From Bacteroidota bacterium (GTDB taxonomy: Bacteria > Bacteroidota > Ignavibacteria > Kryptoniales > JAKASW01): DNA of 64,000 nt. Shown here in pieces: positions 9,276 to 17,924 of this stretch. Under the pieces are notes generated by a model. It was not told where the DNA came from. It searched no databases and saw only the letters and a list, made by a program, of their open reading frames with translations. The stretch is taken from positions 1 to 64,000 of the forward strand of contig JAKAMG010000016.1 of assembly GCA_021812985.1 (NCBI GenBank). Direction: 5' to 3'. Made by a program: the position numbers and the translations under genes. The stretch's first letter is position 1; every line of letters begins with the position of its first letter.

Positions 9276-9888
9276 TGCCGTCCGCATCATCGTGCTTCTC
9301 CTGTCCCTTGCGCTTTCTTCCTGCTCGGGACCCTTCAAGCACGTAACTTTCACTCCTTCAGAGAAACGCACCTATGTCGATGAGCTTGAAGCGTTCAGGA
9401 ACCGCAAAGACATGTACTTCAGATCCAATGTCACCTCCCCGTTGACTCAGATCCAGAGAAGCACTTTCACACACTTGAATTACTTCCGCCCAAACTTCGA
9501 CCTGATTTTCAGAGTTAAACTCCTCAAGGAAAAGACGCCAGAGAGCGTGGGCATTCAGGCGACAGGAGGCGAGACGAGACCCGCTGTCAGGATCGGAAGA
9601 TTCGACTTTGAAGTGGGGGGGAAGAAGGCTTCCCTGTTCGCTTACAAGATGATAGGCGACAATTCCAACGAACTATTCGTCCCGTTCACTGACAATACGT
9701 GTGGCGAGTCTTCGTACATCGGCGGCAGATATATCGATCTGAAGGAGAGCAGGTCCGGCGAGTATACGCTCGATTTCAATTACGCGTACAATCCGTACTG
9801 CGCGTACAACCACAATTTCAGCTGTCCCATAGTTCCTAAAGAAAACCATTTGGATGCGTCCGTAACGGCCGGCGAAATGAGGTATTGA
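9247..9888 (+). CDS. DUF1684 family lipoprotein (start uncertain, possible frameshift)
   Basis: The C-terminal half shows the DUF1684 signature: PFTDNTCGESSYIGGRYIDL, then DFNYAYNPYCAY and CPIVPKEN, all near residues 145-205. The function of the family is unknown. A lipoprotein signal VRIIVLLLSLALSSC with lipobox LSSC precedes it, so the protein should be membrane-anchored. In the correct frame only TTG 9247, GTG 9292 or a distant ATG 9178 can start it. The well-placed ATG at 9275 (TGATG with the PorV stop, strong GGGGAG ahead) is one base out of frame, which suggests a lost base near 9277. No neighbouring pathway is evident. Confidence 0.75.
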   Translation: MSFSSKKGSDAVRIIVLLLSLALSSCSGPFKHVTFTPSEKRTYVDELEAFRNRKDMYFRSNVTSPLTQIQRSTFTHLNYFRPNFDLIFRVKLLKEKTPESVGIQATGGETRPAVRIGRFDFEVGGKKASLFAYKMIGDNSNELFVPFTDNTCGESSYIGGRYIDLKESRSGEYTLDFNYAYNPYCAYNHNFSCPIVPKENHLDASVTAGEMRY

Positions 9889-10063
9889 CTGACGGCTGTT
9901 CGTAGCTGAGGGTTAGGGGCTCGTTTTTTTGGCGACTTGGGTATGCGAGATCGGGAAAACCACGGCGGGGGCGGCGGGTGTACCACGATTGATTGATATT
10001 TCCTGACATCAACCCTGTAACAAAAGATTGCAGAATGCGAATAGTACAATTAGATTGAAGCAC

Positions 10064-12136
10064 ATGCGATTAAATTTCCGAAATAGTCTGTACTTGACCA
10101 CGGCCGGGTTGATTGCCGCAGTACTACTCGTTTTTGACTGGATAAGGGTATCCATCGGGCTCGAAGACCCGGTCCTGAACGGTTTTCACAGCCTCTTCAC
10201 GGTCGTGGCTTTTGCCCTTTTGTATGCCGCTGTTAGGTTGTTTCGGAACAAGAAATCAGCCAAGCCTCTGGAGATTCTCCGGAAACTGGTAGCTTACGGC
10301 TTCTTTGCCACCGCCTTGATTTCCACTTGGGGAATCTTCCTATCACAAAAGGGGGAGGGGACTGACAAGTACGTCCCTTCCAACATAATGCAATTGCTGG
10401 CGACGACAGTCTTTGCCTTTGCCATCGCCTTTTTTGTGATAATCCTCCTGACGACGGTTTCGGACATAATCTATATCAAGCCGGAGAGGAAAGTCAGGCG
10501 GAGATTCGAGCTCTTCGTAGGTTTTGCGATTCTCGCATCTTTCCTGAGCATATTCGGCAGATCGGGGATCATGGGGACGCTCCGAGACATCGCATTCGGC
10601 ATCGCCGCGTTTATTGCCGTTCTCCATATCGTGAGCATGAACTGGATCGTCTTCCTTAGCAGGAAGGACAAGTACAAGTCGCTGGTCCACACGCTTGTGC
10701 TGATGGCACTATTCGGATATTCGTTTGCCTCCACCGGACCCACAGACGCAGCGGGGGGCGTGCTGAATTTTTACAGTCCTCCCATGGCCGAGCTCGCTCA
10801 GATCGTTTTCCTGTTCCTCGCAATATATTTCTCGTTCGCCTTTGTGGTCACCATATTCCATATCCCGACGAGCGGCGTGTTCGAAAAGAAAAAGCGTGAG
10901 CTGGATTCCTACCAGAACCTGAGCAAGGTAATAACCAACGTGATGGACACTTCTGAAGTGCTCAACAACACAGTCGCTGTCGTCGGAGCTGTCACGCAGG
11001 CCAATAAAGTTTGGATAGAGCTGAGGTACGAGGGGGACTCGCCGGGCGAGGAGGAGTACAAAGTCTCGGCAACCCATCGGACAAGCCAGTACGAACTGTC
11101 CGCTTTCAACTTCAACGACGTGAGAAATTCCGTTCGCAAAGACAAGCGGGTTATTATACAGGACACGGATGAATTCCAGCAGTTCAACCTTCGGGGTTTT
11201 CCAGCCAGGTCGCTCCTCGCCGTTCCGCTGATCGCGCACGATGATTTCATTGGTATGCTGTATGCCGCGCACGAGATGCCGTACGCTTTCGACGACGAGG
11301 AAATTTCAACCGTCAGCGCATTCGCGGACACGGCAGCGGTCGCAATCCAGAATTCGCTCCTTTTCACCAAGTCGCTTGAGAACGAGCGCCTTCAGCACGA
11401 ACTCAGGATAGCGCATGAGATGCAGCTGAAACTTCTCCCGACTTCGCTCCCGGGCTCCGACAAGTTTGTCACCGATTTCCTCTCCTTCCCTGCATTCGAA
11501 GTGGGGGGTGATTATATTGATTATTCACGTATCGATGATACGAAGTTCGCGTTCGTCGTCGGAGACGTTTCCGGGAAGGGAACATCCGCCGCCTTCTACA
11601 TGGCGTATATTAAAGGGGTGTTCCAGTCCTTATCGGCTTCAGCGAAGTCTCCGCTTGAGTTCATGATGGCGGCGAATGAGGCAGTGCAGAGCACGCTTCA
11701 GAAAAATTTCTTTATAACATTGATTTACGCGACTCTCGACGGCGCCACAGGTGAAGTGTCGGTGGTCAGGGCTGGTCACACGCCCGCAGTACTTGTCAGT
11801 CCCAGCGACGCGGATGGGAGGAGATGCAGGCTCATAAGACCCGCCGGCGCAGGCCTTGGTCTCGAACAGTCTGACGACTTCGGCAGACACTTGTGTGAAG
11901 AGAAGTTTGTTCTTGATCATGACGACATGCTGGTTTTCTACACTGACGGTGTCACGGATCAGCGGAACCCATCGGGCGAAGAGTTCGGTGAGGAGCGTTT
12001 TTACGGTTTGCTCAAAGAGCTTGGCGGAGGAACGCCGACGGAAGTTAAGGGCGGCATCATACGCGCTTTGGCGGAGTTTTCACAGGGCACAGACGCGGTC
12101 GACGATACGACCGTACTTGTACTAAAATGGAGATAG
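10064..12136 (+). CDS. Membrane-bound SpoIIE/RsbU-type serine phosphatase with GAF domain
   Basis: About 690 residues. Eight probable membrane segments fill residues 1-280. A GAF domain (about 290-445) and a coiled segment (NERLQHELRIAHEMQLKLLP) follow, then a PP2C/SpoIIE phosphatase domain to the end, with metal-site motifs FEVGGDYID and VVGDVSGKGTSAA and the terminal DDTTVLVLKW. It should dephosphorylate a STAS antagonist, most likely the next gene product, in response to a membrane or ligand signal. An in-frame TTG at 10028 is an alternative start; ATG 10064 is preferred. It heads a four-gene partner-switching cluster. Confidence 0.9.
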   Translation: MRLNFRNSLYLTTAGLIAAVLLVFDWIRVSIGLEDPVLNGFHSLFTVVAFALLYAAVRLFRNKKSAKPLEILRKLVAYGFFATALISTWGIFLSQKGEGTDKYVPSNIMQLLATTVFAFAIAFFVIILLTTVSDIIYIKPERKVRRRFELFVGFAILASFLSIFGRSGIMGTLRDIAFGIAAFIAVLHIVSMNWIVFLSRKDKYKSLVHTLVLMALFGYSFASTGPTDAAGGVLNFYSPPMAELAQIVFLFLAIYFSFAFVVTIFHIPTSGVFEKKKRELDSYQNLSKVITNVMDTSEVLNNTVAVVGAVTQANKVWIELRYEGDSPGEEEYKVSATHRTSQYELSAFNFNDVRNSVRKDKRVIIQDTDEFQQFNLRGFPARSLLAVPLIAHDDFIGMLYAAHEMPYAFDDEEISTVSAFADTAAVAIQNSLLFTKSLENERLQHELRIAHEMQLKLLPTSLPGSDKFVTDFLSFPAFEVGGDYIDYSRIDDTKFAFVVGDVSGKGTSAAFYMAYIKGVFQSLSASAKSPLEFMMAANEAVQSTLQKNFFITLIYATLDGATGEVSVVRAGHTPAVLVSPSDADGRRCRLIRPAGAGLGLEQSDDFGRHLCEEKFVLDHDDMLVFYTDGVTDQRNPSGEEFGEERFYGLLKELGGGTPTEVKGGIIRALAEFSQGTDAVDDTTVLVLKWR

Positions 12137-12217
12137 ACTTGAACGACTTTCGACGGGACCTTTTTCTTTCGCTGGCTACGGAAAGGAAGGGGCATTCTAG
12201 CAAAGGTGGAGGAAGTA

Positions 12218-12568
12218 ATGAACGAGTTTAAAGTGCTGACTCGGGATTCGGGCAACGCGGTCATAGTCGAGTTGCATGGGTTTCTGGATGCGCACACGGC
12301 GCCCGAGCTCGAAAAGACATTTACTGACCTGTTGTCCAGGGGGAAATACAAGATAGTTGTCAATTTCAACTCTCTAAATTACATCTCGAGCGCGGGATTG
12401 GGCGTGTTCATGGCCTATATCGACGAGGTGAGAAATAACCACGGAGATATCAAGCTCGCGTCGATGCAACAAAAGGTTTTCAACGTGTTTGACCTTCTCG
12501 GCTTTCCATTCCTTTACGAAATTTATAAGAGCCAGGATGAGGCTCTGAACAAGTTCAATAGCATCTGA
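12218..12568 (+). CDS. STAS-domain anti-sigma factor antagonist (RsbV-like)
   Basis: A 116-residue single STAS domain. The loop NYISSAGLGVF (about residues 55-65) contains the serine expected to be phosphorylated by the RsbW-like kinase encoded next. Dephosphorylated antagonist binds the kinase and frees its target. A GTG at 12206 is in frame, but ATG 12218 has GGAGG 5 bases upstream. Between two phosphatases and a kinase, its role is clear; the controlled output is not. Confidence 0.9.
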   Translation: MNEFKVLTRDSGNAVIVELHGFLDAHTAPELEKTFTDLLSRGKYKIVVNFNSLNYISSAGLGVFMAYIDEVRNNHGDIKLASMQQKVFNVFDLLGFPFLYEIYKSQDEALNKFNSI

Positions 12569-12599
12569 TCATCTCTCCAGTCATCACGAAGAAGGATCT

Positions 12600-13043
12600 G
12601 TGAAAAGGCCTGAAAAAATAGAAGACTCGAAACTCTTCAAGAGCACCACGGACTCTCTGGCAGAGGTCCGCGAGTTCGTGAATGAGCGGGCTGCCGCCTT
12701 CGGATTTGGAGACAGAGAGGTTTCGGAGATCACTCTAGCAATAGATGAGGCATGCACTAACGTCATAAAACATGCCTACAAGGGGAACCCCGATACGGAA
12801 TTTGAAGTGAGAGTCCTTGCCAGCGGAACCGAATTCCAGGTCGTGGTCCGCGACTGGGGTACCGGATTCAATCCTGAGGAAGTCCCCGTCCCCGATCTGA
12901 AGGATAAAATAAAGAAACACAAGGCAGGCGGACTCGGTATCTTCCTGATGCGAAAGCTTATGGACACGGTCGAGTATCAGGGAAGAGATGCCTCGAATGA
13001 GGTGAGGCTGATTCGTTATCTGAGAAATGAGCAAAAGTCCTAG
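12600..13043 (+). CDS. Anti-sigma regulatory serine kinase (RsbW/SpoIIAB-like)
   Basis: This 147-residue GHKL ATPase has the N-box EACTNVIKHAYKG (about 57-69), G1 box DWGTGF (about 86-91) and G2 box GGLGIFLMRK (about 110-119). It should phosphorylate the adjacent STAS protein and sequester a partner, classically a sigma factor of the sigma-B/F kind. No such sigma is encoded nearby, so the partner may be elsewhere or not a sigma factor. Start is GTG 12600 with AAGGA close upstream. It overlaps the next gene by 17 bases. Confidence 0.9.
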   Translation: MKRPEKIEDSKLFKSTTDSLAEVREFVNERAAAFGFGDREVSEITLAIDEACTNVIKHAYKGNPDTEFEVRVLASGTEFQVVVRDWGTGFNPEEVPVPDLKDKIKKHKAGGLGIFLMRKLMDTVEYQGRDASNEVRLIRYLRNEQKS

Positions 13044-14772
13044 GCCCGGTGCTGCCGCTCCACGGAAGCGTCGAGGCAGTGATCAGATAGTCGAGCTCAC
13101 ATCGTTAATCGAGACTGCAAAGATTCTCAATTCCTCCCTCGACTACAAATTCATCCTGAACCATATAATGCTCGCCTCTATGGGGAAGCTCGCGGTATCT
13201 AAAACGGCCGCCGTCGTTCGCCCGGTGACTTCGGTCGCCGCGGGCGGTGACGCGCTCGTGAAGATAGGCAAGGGGATTTCCCTCGACGATGACGTCCTTA
13301 TCCACCTCTTCACGCATGACCTCGAAGGTGCTGTGGACGTGAGTGAAATGGGAGGGACGCTTGGCGGAAAACTTGCCGAAGTGGGCGTAAGCAGGCTCTT
13401 TGCGATACGGACTTCGCACAGACTCTTCGGTTACCTGCTGGTTGGCAGGAAGTTGATAGGGAGCAGTTTTGCGGCTTCGGAGATCGAGTTCGTGTCCACG
13501 CTGTGCAACATAGCAGCCGCGGCAATCGAAAACGCGACGGTGTTCCAGCAATACAAGAACTCCAACCTTGAGCTCCAACAGCGCGTCCAGGAACTGCAGA
13601 CTCTTTTCGAGCTGAGCAAGGAGTTCAGCCTCCTCACTGACGAGGCGCGTGCAATCCGCACTCTGGAATTTACCGTCATGGGGCAGACGGGAGCGAGGAA
13701 ATATGCGATATGCCTGATCCACGATTCCAAAGGGAACATCGTGGTCAACCGTCTCCCTGGGCTCGAGGCGTCTCTCCTCCATCCATTTTGCTCTTCCGAA
13801 TTCCCCATCAGACTCACGGATGTGGCCGCAAAAAATCCGGCGGCGGCGGCCCTCCTCGCCAGTGGAGCAGAAATTGTCGTGCCGTTTCAACTTCAGGGAA
13901 AGACAGACGGTCTCCTTGTGCTCGGAGAGAGGGTTTCCAAGTCAGGCTACAGTGATTCTGAGATCAGTTTCGTCTCCTCGCTCTGCAATCTAGCCGCCAT
14001 GGCTATTGATAACGCCAGGCTCTTCGAGGAGTCATTGGCGAAGCAGCGCCTCGAGGAAGAGCTTAACCTCGCGCACACTATTCAGGAAAAGCTTCTCCCC
14101 CGCGAGATGCCCGACTTTCCCGGATGTGAGGTGAAGACATTTCACATACCGACAAAGCAGGTGGGGGGCGATTACTTCGACGTGATCAAGCTGAACGGCG
14201 AGGAAATTTGCGTGGCCATCGCTGACGTCTCGGGCAAGGGTTTCCCGGCAGCTCTGCTGATGGCAAATCTTCAGTCGGCATTCAGGGCACTTTCTGCCAC
14301 CGGGCTGAACCTGGATGAGATCGCGGGACGCCTGAATAACATCGTGTACGACAATACTGATTTCGACAAGTTCATCACCTTCTTTGTGGCTCTTTATAAT
14401 TCGAAGAAGAGGACACTGACTTACATCAATGCGGGACACAATTATCCGTTCCTTTTAAAAGCGGACGGCGGAGAGTTGCGACTCGAAAAGGGAGGTCTCA
14501 TGCTCGGCGTTGCGCCAGGCGTGAAGTATGAATTCGGCTCCGAAGTCATCGGGCAAGGCGACCTCCTCTATCTCTTCACCGACGGAGTCAACGAGGCTCT
14601 GAACGATAAAGGTGAACAGTACACAGAGGAAAGGATAAGCGAGCTGTTGAGGCTAAACTTTGCCCTCCCGCCTGAAGAAATACTCTCTACAGTAAGGAAA
14701 GACGTAGCCGCCTTTGTCGGCTCGGCTCCGCAAAGCGACGACATCACTCAGCTTTGCGTTCGGTTCAGCTAG
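13027..14772 (+). CDS. Cytoplasmic GAF-GAF-SpoIIE serine phosphatase (RsbU-like)
   Basis: 581 residues without membrane segments. A Lys/Arg-rich start is followed by two GAF-like domains (about 25-180 and 190-340), a linker helix (AKQRLEEELNLAHTIQEKLLP) and a PP2C/SpoIIE catalytic domain with QVGGDYFDVI, IADVSGKGFPAALLM and the final SDDITQLCVRF. It is a second input phosphatase for the same STAS/kinase pair, presumably sensing a soluble cue, while the first phosphatase senses at the membrane. Its ATG lies inside the kinase gene, so the two are translationally coupled. Confidence 0.9.
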   Translation: MSKSPRPGAAAPRKRRGSDQIVELTSLIETAKILNSSLDYKFILNHIMLASMGKLAVSKTAAVVRPVTSVAAGGDALVKIGKGISLDDDVLIHLFTHDLEGAVDVSEMGGTLGGKLAEVGVSRLFAIRTSHRLFGYLLVGRKLIGSSFAASEIEFVSTLCNIAAAAIENATVFQQYKNSNLELQQRVQELQTLFELSKEFSLLTDEARAIRTLEFTVMGQTGARKYAICLIHDSKGNIVVNRLPGLEASLLHPFCSSEFPIRLTDVAAKNPAAAALLASGAEIVVPFQLQGKTDGLLVLGERVSKSGYSDSEISFVSSLCNLAAMAIDNARLFEESLAKQRLEEELNLAHTIQEKLLPREMPDFPGCEVKTFHIPTKQVGGDYFDVIKLNGEEICVAIADVSGKGFPAALLMANLQSAFRALSATGLNLDEIAGRLNNIVYDNTDFDKFITFFVALYNSKKRTLTYINAGHNYPFLLKADGGELRLEKGGLMLGVAPGVKYEFGSEVIGQGDLLYLFTDGVNEALNDKGEQYTEERISELLRLNFALPPEEILSTVRKDVAAFVGSAPQSDDITQLCVRFS

Positions 14773-15132
14773 AGCAAATGTTTATGAATTCGGAAAGAAT
14801 CGTGTTTCAAAGGGACGCATTACAACCGGCCCCATCGCCTCGCTTGTCGCCTCTTGTCCGCGCCGAAATTGAACCTCTCGTTGTCCAGTCCCATCTGGTC
14901 TGTCAGGGAGTACGCTCGTAAGTGGTTGGCTGGCGGAAAGTTGACCCAAAATTCACGTTTATTTCATGTCCGCTTGATAATTTTTTTTGCTTAAGGTTTT
15001 AAACTAGAAGTGCACGTCATCTGTCAAAAAAATAGCGATTGGTTCGGCCAGCTGAGGTAAGAAAAGTGTTTTCGGAATTTCGTAGTTGATGCGGGTTCCG
15101 CAGGTATGTCCGGGAGGTTAGATAAGGAACCC
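14773..15132. other. 360-base gap with no supported gene
   Basis: A 46-codon open frame (ATG near 14782 to TAA near 14922) has no ribosome site and no recognisable features, so it is not called. The second half turns AT-rich, with an eight-T run near 14982-14989 that could belong to the promoter of the glycosyltransferase gene. No clear terminator follows the phosphatase gene. Confidence 0.5.
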
Positions 15133-16467
15133 ATGGGAATGAGCAAAGAGACAGAGTTTAAGAAGTTTTTCAAGTTTACAAGTTTGGTCACTGACGTGTT
15201 CCCGAGTCGAGGGGCCATGGTTCTTGACCTCGCCGTCCGGGGAGTGCTCGGGAACATCCTATTGTTCAAGTTCGTGGAATGGCAGGCGAGAAGGCATTCG
15301 AAGGCGTCTCAAAAGCCGAACCGGATACTTGTGGCGGGTGACCTCAATATCGGAGACGCGATAATAGCACAGGCGTCGGTGGCGGCGTTCAAAGAGATCT
15401 TCCCGCGTGCGGAGATAGACTGCGTCGTCAAGAAGTCGGCGGCTGATCTGATCGAGGGAAACCCTCTTATCTCAGAACTGTATCCGTTATACGAGGGAGC
15501 TCCGTACCCTAACGAGAGCGACCTGGCGGGACTTTCTCAAATCGCCGCTGGGGGGAAGTACGATCTTATATTCAACATGAGTCCCATGATCGATGATGGT
15601 ACGTTTGGGGGACGTAACGTATTGAACTATTCAGTCTTGGCCGCCGGGTTGATAAGAAATGAGGCGAAACAGGGGGGGATCACAAACGGGATAGTCTACC
15701 AATCCCACCATTTTCTGGGCGAGATATTCAGAGACCACTTGCCGTCGGGATTCGGGAGGAATTTCACGGGCGCGTCCATCTATCTTTCGGATTCGGCAAT
15801 CGAGCAGGCCGGCAGCTTCCTGATGTCTGCAGGTATTTCGCGCCTCATGCCGATAGTGATGATAAATCCGGACGCATCCGCGAGGTTCACGAGGATGCCG
15901 TTCGAATTTCAGCGGGAGCTGATAAAGAGGCTTGCCACCATGGGGTGTTCCATATTACTCGGGGCGGGGCACGTGGAGAAATACATCGAACATGAGCTAA
16001 TGTATTCGCTCGAGCCTGAATTCAGGAGCCGTGTGACGGTTGTTCCTCCTTCGACGAGCCTCGACGTATATGCGGCGCTGGTTGACTCATCGGACGTTTA
16101 CATAAGCGGCGACACCGGGCCGCTGCATATAGCGGCTGCGAGGAAGTTTTCCCGTAGTTCCGGCGAGCCGCTCAGGAACCGCACTGGCGTCATCTCGGTG
16201 TTCGGCGGAACTCCCTCCAGGATTTACGGATATGATTCTAAAGCCCCCGGATTTTTTCCTGCCAACCAGGATGTCCCATCGAGAACGTTTGTCGGCAGGA
16301 ACCAATGCAGGAACATAACGTGCATCAACAAGATGGCGAAGACATGTAAAGAGGTGAGATGTTTCAATTCCCTCACGCCGGGGGAAATCGCGCTCGAAGC
16401 AGCTTCGCACATCGAGAGGGCCCGGAGGGAAATTCGCCGCGAAAAGTTGCGGATTCTTGTCAGTTAA
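15133..16467 (+). CDS. Glycosyltransferase family 9 protein (heptosyltransferase-like)
   Basis: About 444 residues. The GT-B N-terminal domain opens with RILVAGDLNIGDAIIAQASVAAFKEIFP, and the C-terminal domain ends in the family motif SGDTGPLHIAAA (about 325-336), which binds the nucleotide sugar. Relatives transfer ADP-heptose to lipopolysaccharide core; here the sugar and acceptor are unknown. About 55 extra residues precede the first domain. The C-terminal part contains clustered cysteines (QCRNITCINKMAKTCKEVRC), as in several GT9 proteins that bind metal or form disulfides. AAGGA precedes ATG 15133 by 4 bases; 15106 and 15139 are alternatives. Confidence 0.85.
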   Translation: MGMSKETEFKKFFKFTSLVTDVFPSRGAMVLDLAVRGVLGNILLFKFVEWQARRHSKASQKPNRILVAGDLNIGDAIIAQASVAAFKEIFPRAEIDCVVKKSAADLIEGNPLISELYPLYEGAPYPNESDLAGLSQIAAGGKYDLIFNMSPMIDDGTFGGRNVLNYSVLAAGLIRNEAKQGGITNGIVYQSHHFLGEIFRDHLPSGFGRNFTGASIYLSDSAIEQAGSFLMSAGISRLMPIVMINPDASARFTRMPFEFQRELIKRLATMGCSILLGAGHVEKYIEHELMYSLEPEFRSRVTVVPPSTSLDVYAALVDSSDVYISGDTGPLHIAAARKFSRSSGEPLRNRTGVISVFGGTPSRIYGYDSKAPGFFPANQDVPSRTFVGRNQCRNITCINKMAKTCKEVRCFNSLTPGEIALEAASHIERARREIRREKLRILVS

Positions 16468-16504
16468 AGCCCTATATTGATTCTAAACAACAACGCGCGG
16501 TGTA

Positions 16505-17152
16505 ATGGATACATTTTTGTTCCTGATTATAACCTATGTCCTGGGTTTTCTGACGGCGATCCCGATCGGCGCCACGCAAATTGAGATAGCAAAGCGCTCG
16601 CTGAACAGCCATCTCAGGGCGGCATACATGGTTGCGCTTGGCTCCGTGAGCTCCGATGCGATGTATGGGTTCGTGGCTCTCTTTGGAGTTGCTCCTTTCC
16701 TGAAAAATCCTACCGTTGTTGCAGTGTTCGGCCTGGTCGCGACAGTAATCCTCTGGCTCCTTGCATTCTTTACATTCCGCGACGGGAAGAAGGCGAATAT
16801 GCTTGAGCTGACCCATCCAACACTCAAGAGCAAACGTCTCTCGTATGTCACCGGCTTCTCACTTGCGGTCACTAACCCAATGATGATTGTCTGGTGGCTG
16901 ATCGGAGTGAAGATAATAAAAGATCTCGGGCTCGTCTCTGATTTTGATCTGAATGCTTCTCTCATGTTTCTTGCGGCCGGTACTATAGGCCTTGCCTCTT
17001 ACCTCTTCACACTTGCCAATACGTTGCACTGGGCAAAGGGCTTCATCTCCAACCAGATGATGAAGAAGGTCAATTACGGACTGGGCGTCATACTGGTTCT
17101 CCTGTCATTTTATTTCCTGGCATCATCTCTTAAGGTTCTCTTTCACCTGTAG
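16505..17152 (+). CDS. LysE/RhtB family amino-acid exporter-like membrane protein
   Basis: 215 residues with about six membrane helices. The N-terminal helix carries the LysE signature FLTAIPIGATQIEIAKRSL (about residues 15-34), and a conserved TNPMMIVWW block lies near residue 125. It should move amino acids or similar small molecules out across the inner membrane; the substrate cannot be read from the sequence. It lies 37 bases after the glycosyltransferase gene, possibly co-transcribed. Confidence 0.85.
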   Translation: MDTFLFLIITYVLGFLTAIPIGATQIEIAKRSLNSHLRAAYMVALGSVSSDAMYGFVALFGVAPFLKNPTVVAVFGLVATVILWLLAFFTFRDGKKANMLELTHPTLKSKRLSYVTGFSLAVTNPMMIVWWLIGVKIIKDLGLVSDFDLNASLMFLAAGTIGLASYLFTLANTLHWAKGFISNQMMKKVNYGLGVILVLLSFYFLASSLKVLFHL

Positions 17153-17282
17153 TAGTTTTCCCTTTCCATCGTCAATCTCCCTGTACACATTCTGAATCTC
17201 CCGGCGTATTAAATCTCGTGCTTAGCCGACGCCTTGGCTGTGCGTCGCCCCAACCTTTTCTTAGATCGAGGAGTCGAAATAT

Positions 17283-17909
17283 ATGAAAGACCCGAAAAAC
17301 GAGAAAAACGAGGGAAATTTGAGCGTGGAGGTGCATGACGAGCGGGGTTTTAGCGACGCTGATTTGATACTCGGTGCCAGAAACGGAGATATGGATGCTT
17401 TCGAAGAGCTTGTCCAAAGGTACGACCGTCACATCCTTTCTCTCGCCTTTTCCTATGCGCGCAACTCCGATGACGCGAAGGACATTTATCAGGAGACGCT
17501 GATCCGAGCGTATCGGTCAATTGAAAAGTTTGAAATGCGGAGCGAGTTCTCAACGTGGCTGTATAGAATAACGACGAATGTCTGCCTCAGCTTCAAGTCG
17601 CGGGAGAAAGGACGCGCGTCTATCTTTGCCGGCCGTTCACTTCCGGTGGATCGCGCAGACGGCTCGACTGAACCAGCATCATCGGAAACGACCGAAGGAG
17701 CTTTTCTGCGTGCTGAACTCGGAAGGGAAATAGAAAACGCTCTGGAGTCGCTGTCTCCAATGCAGAGACTCGTCTTCACCATGAAGCATTATGAAGGCTA
17801 CAAGCTCAGGGAGATCGCCTCGATAACCAATTGTTCTCTCGGAACGATAAAGAGGTATTTATATGAGGCAGTGCGCCGTTTGCAGAGAGAGCTTGAAGCG
17901 GCGATTTAG
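17283..17909 (+). CDS. ECF-family RNA polymerase sigma factor
   Basis: 208 residues. Region 2 (about 35-105) includes AFEELVQRYDRHILSLAFSY, DAKDIYQETLIRAY and STWLYRITTN. Region 4 (about 145-205) contains the helix-turn-helix LSPMQRLVFTMKHYEGYKLREIA. The linker is Ser/Ala-rich. It directs transcription of a stress or envelope regulon and is followed 15 bases later by its probable anti-sigma factor, then by a surface protein gene that may be a target. About 20 charged residues precede region 2. Confidence 0.93.
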   Translation: MKDPKNEKNEGNLSVEVHDERGFSDADLILGARNGDMDAFEELVQRYDRHILSLAFSYARNSDDAKDIYQETLIRAYRSIEKFEMRSEFSTWLYRITTNVCLSFKSREKGRASIFAGRSLPVDRADGSTEPASSETTEGAFLRAELGREIENALESLSPMQRLVFTMKHYEGYKLREIASITNCSLGTIKRYLYEAVRRLQRELEAAI

Positions 17910-17924
17910 CAGGAGATCCGAATT

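Noticed and set aside
14782-14922. 46-codon open frame after the second phosphatase gene
   Set aside because: No ribosome site, no recognisable domain and ordinary chance length.
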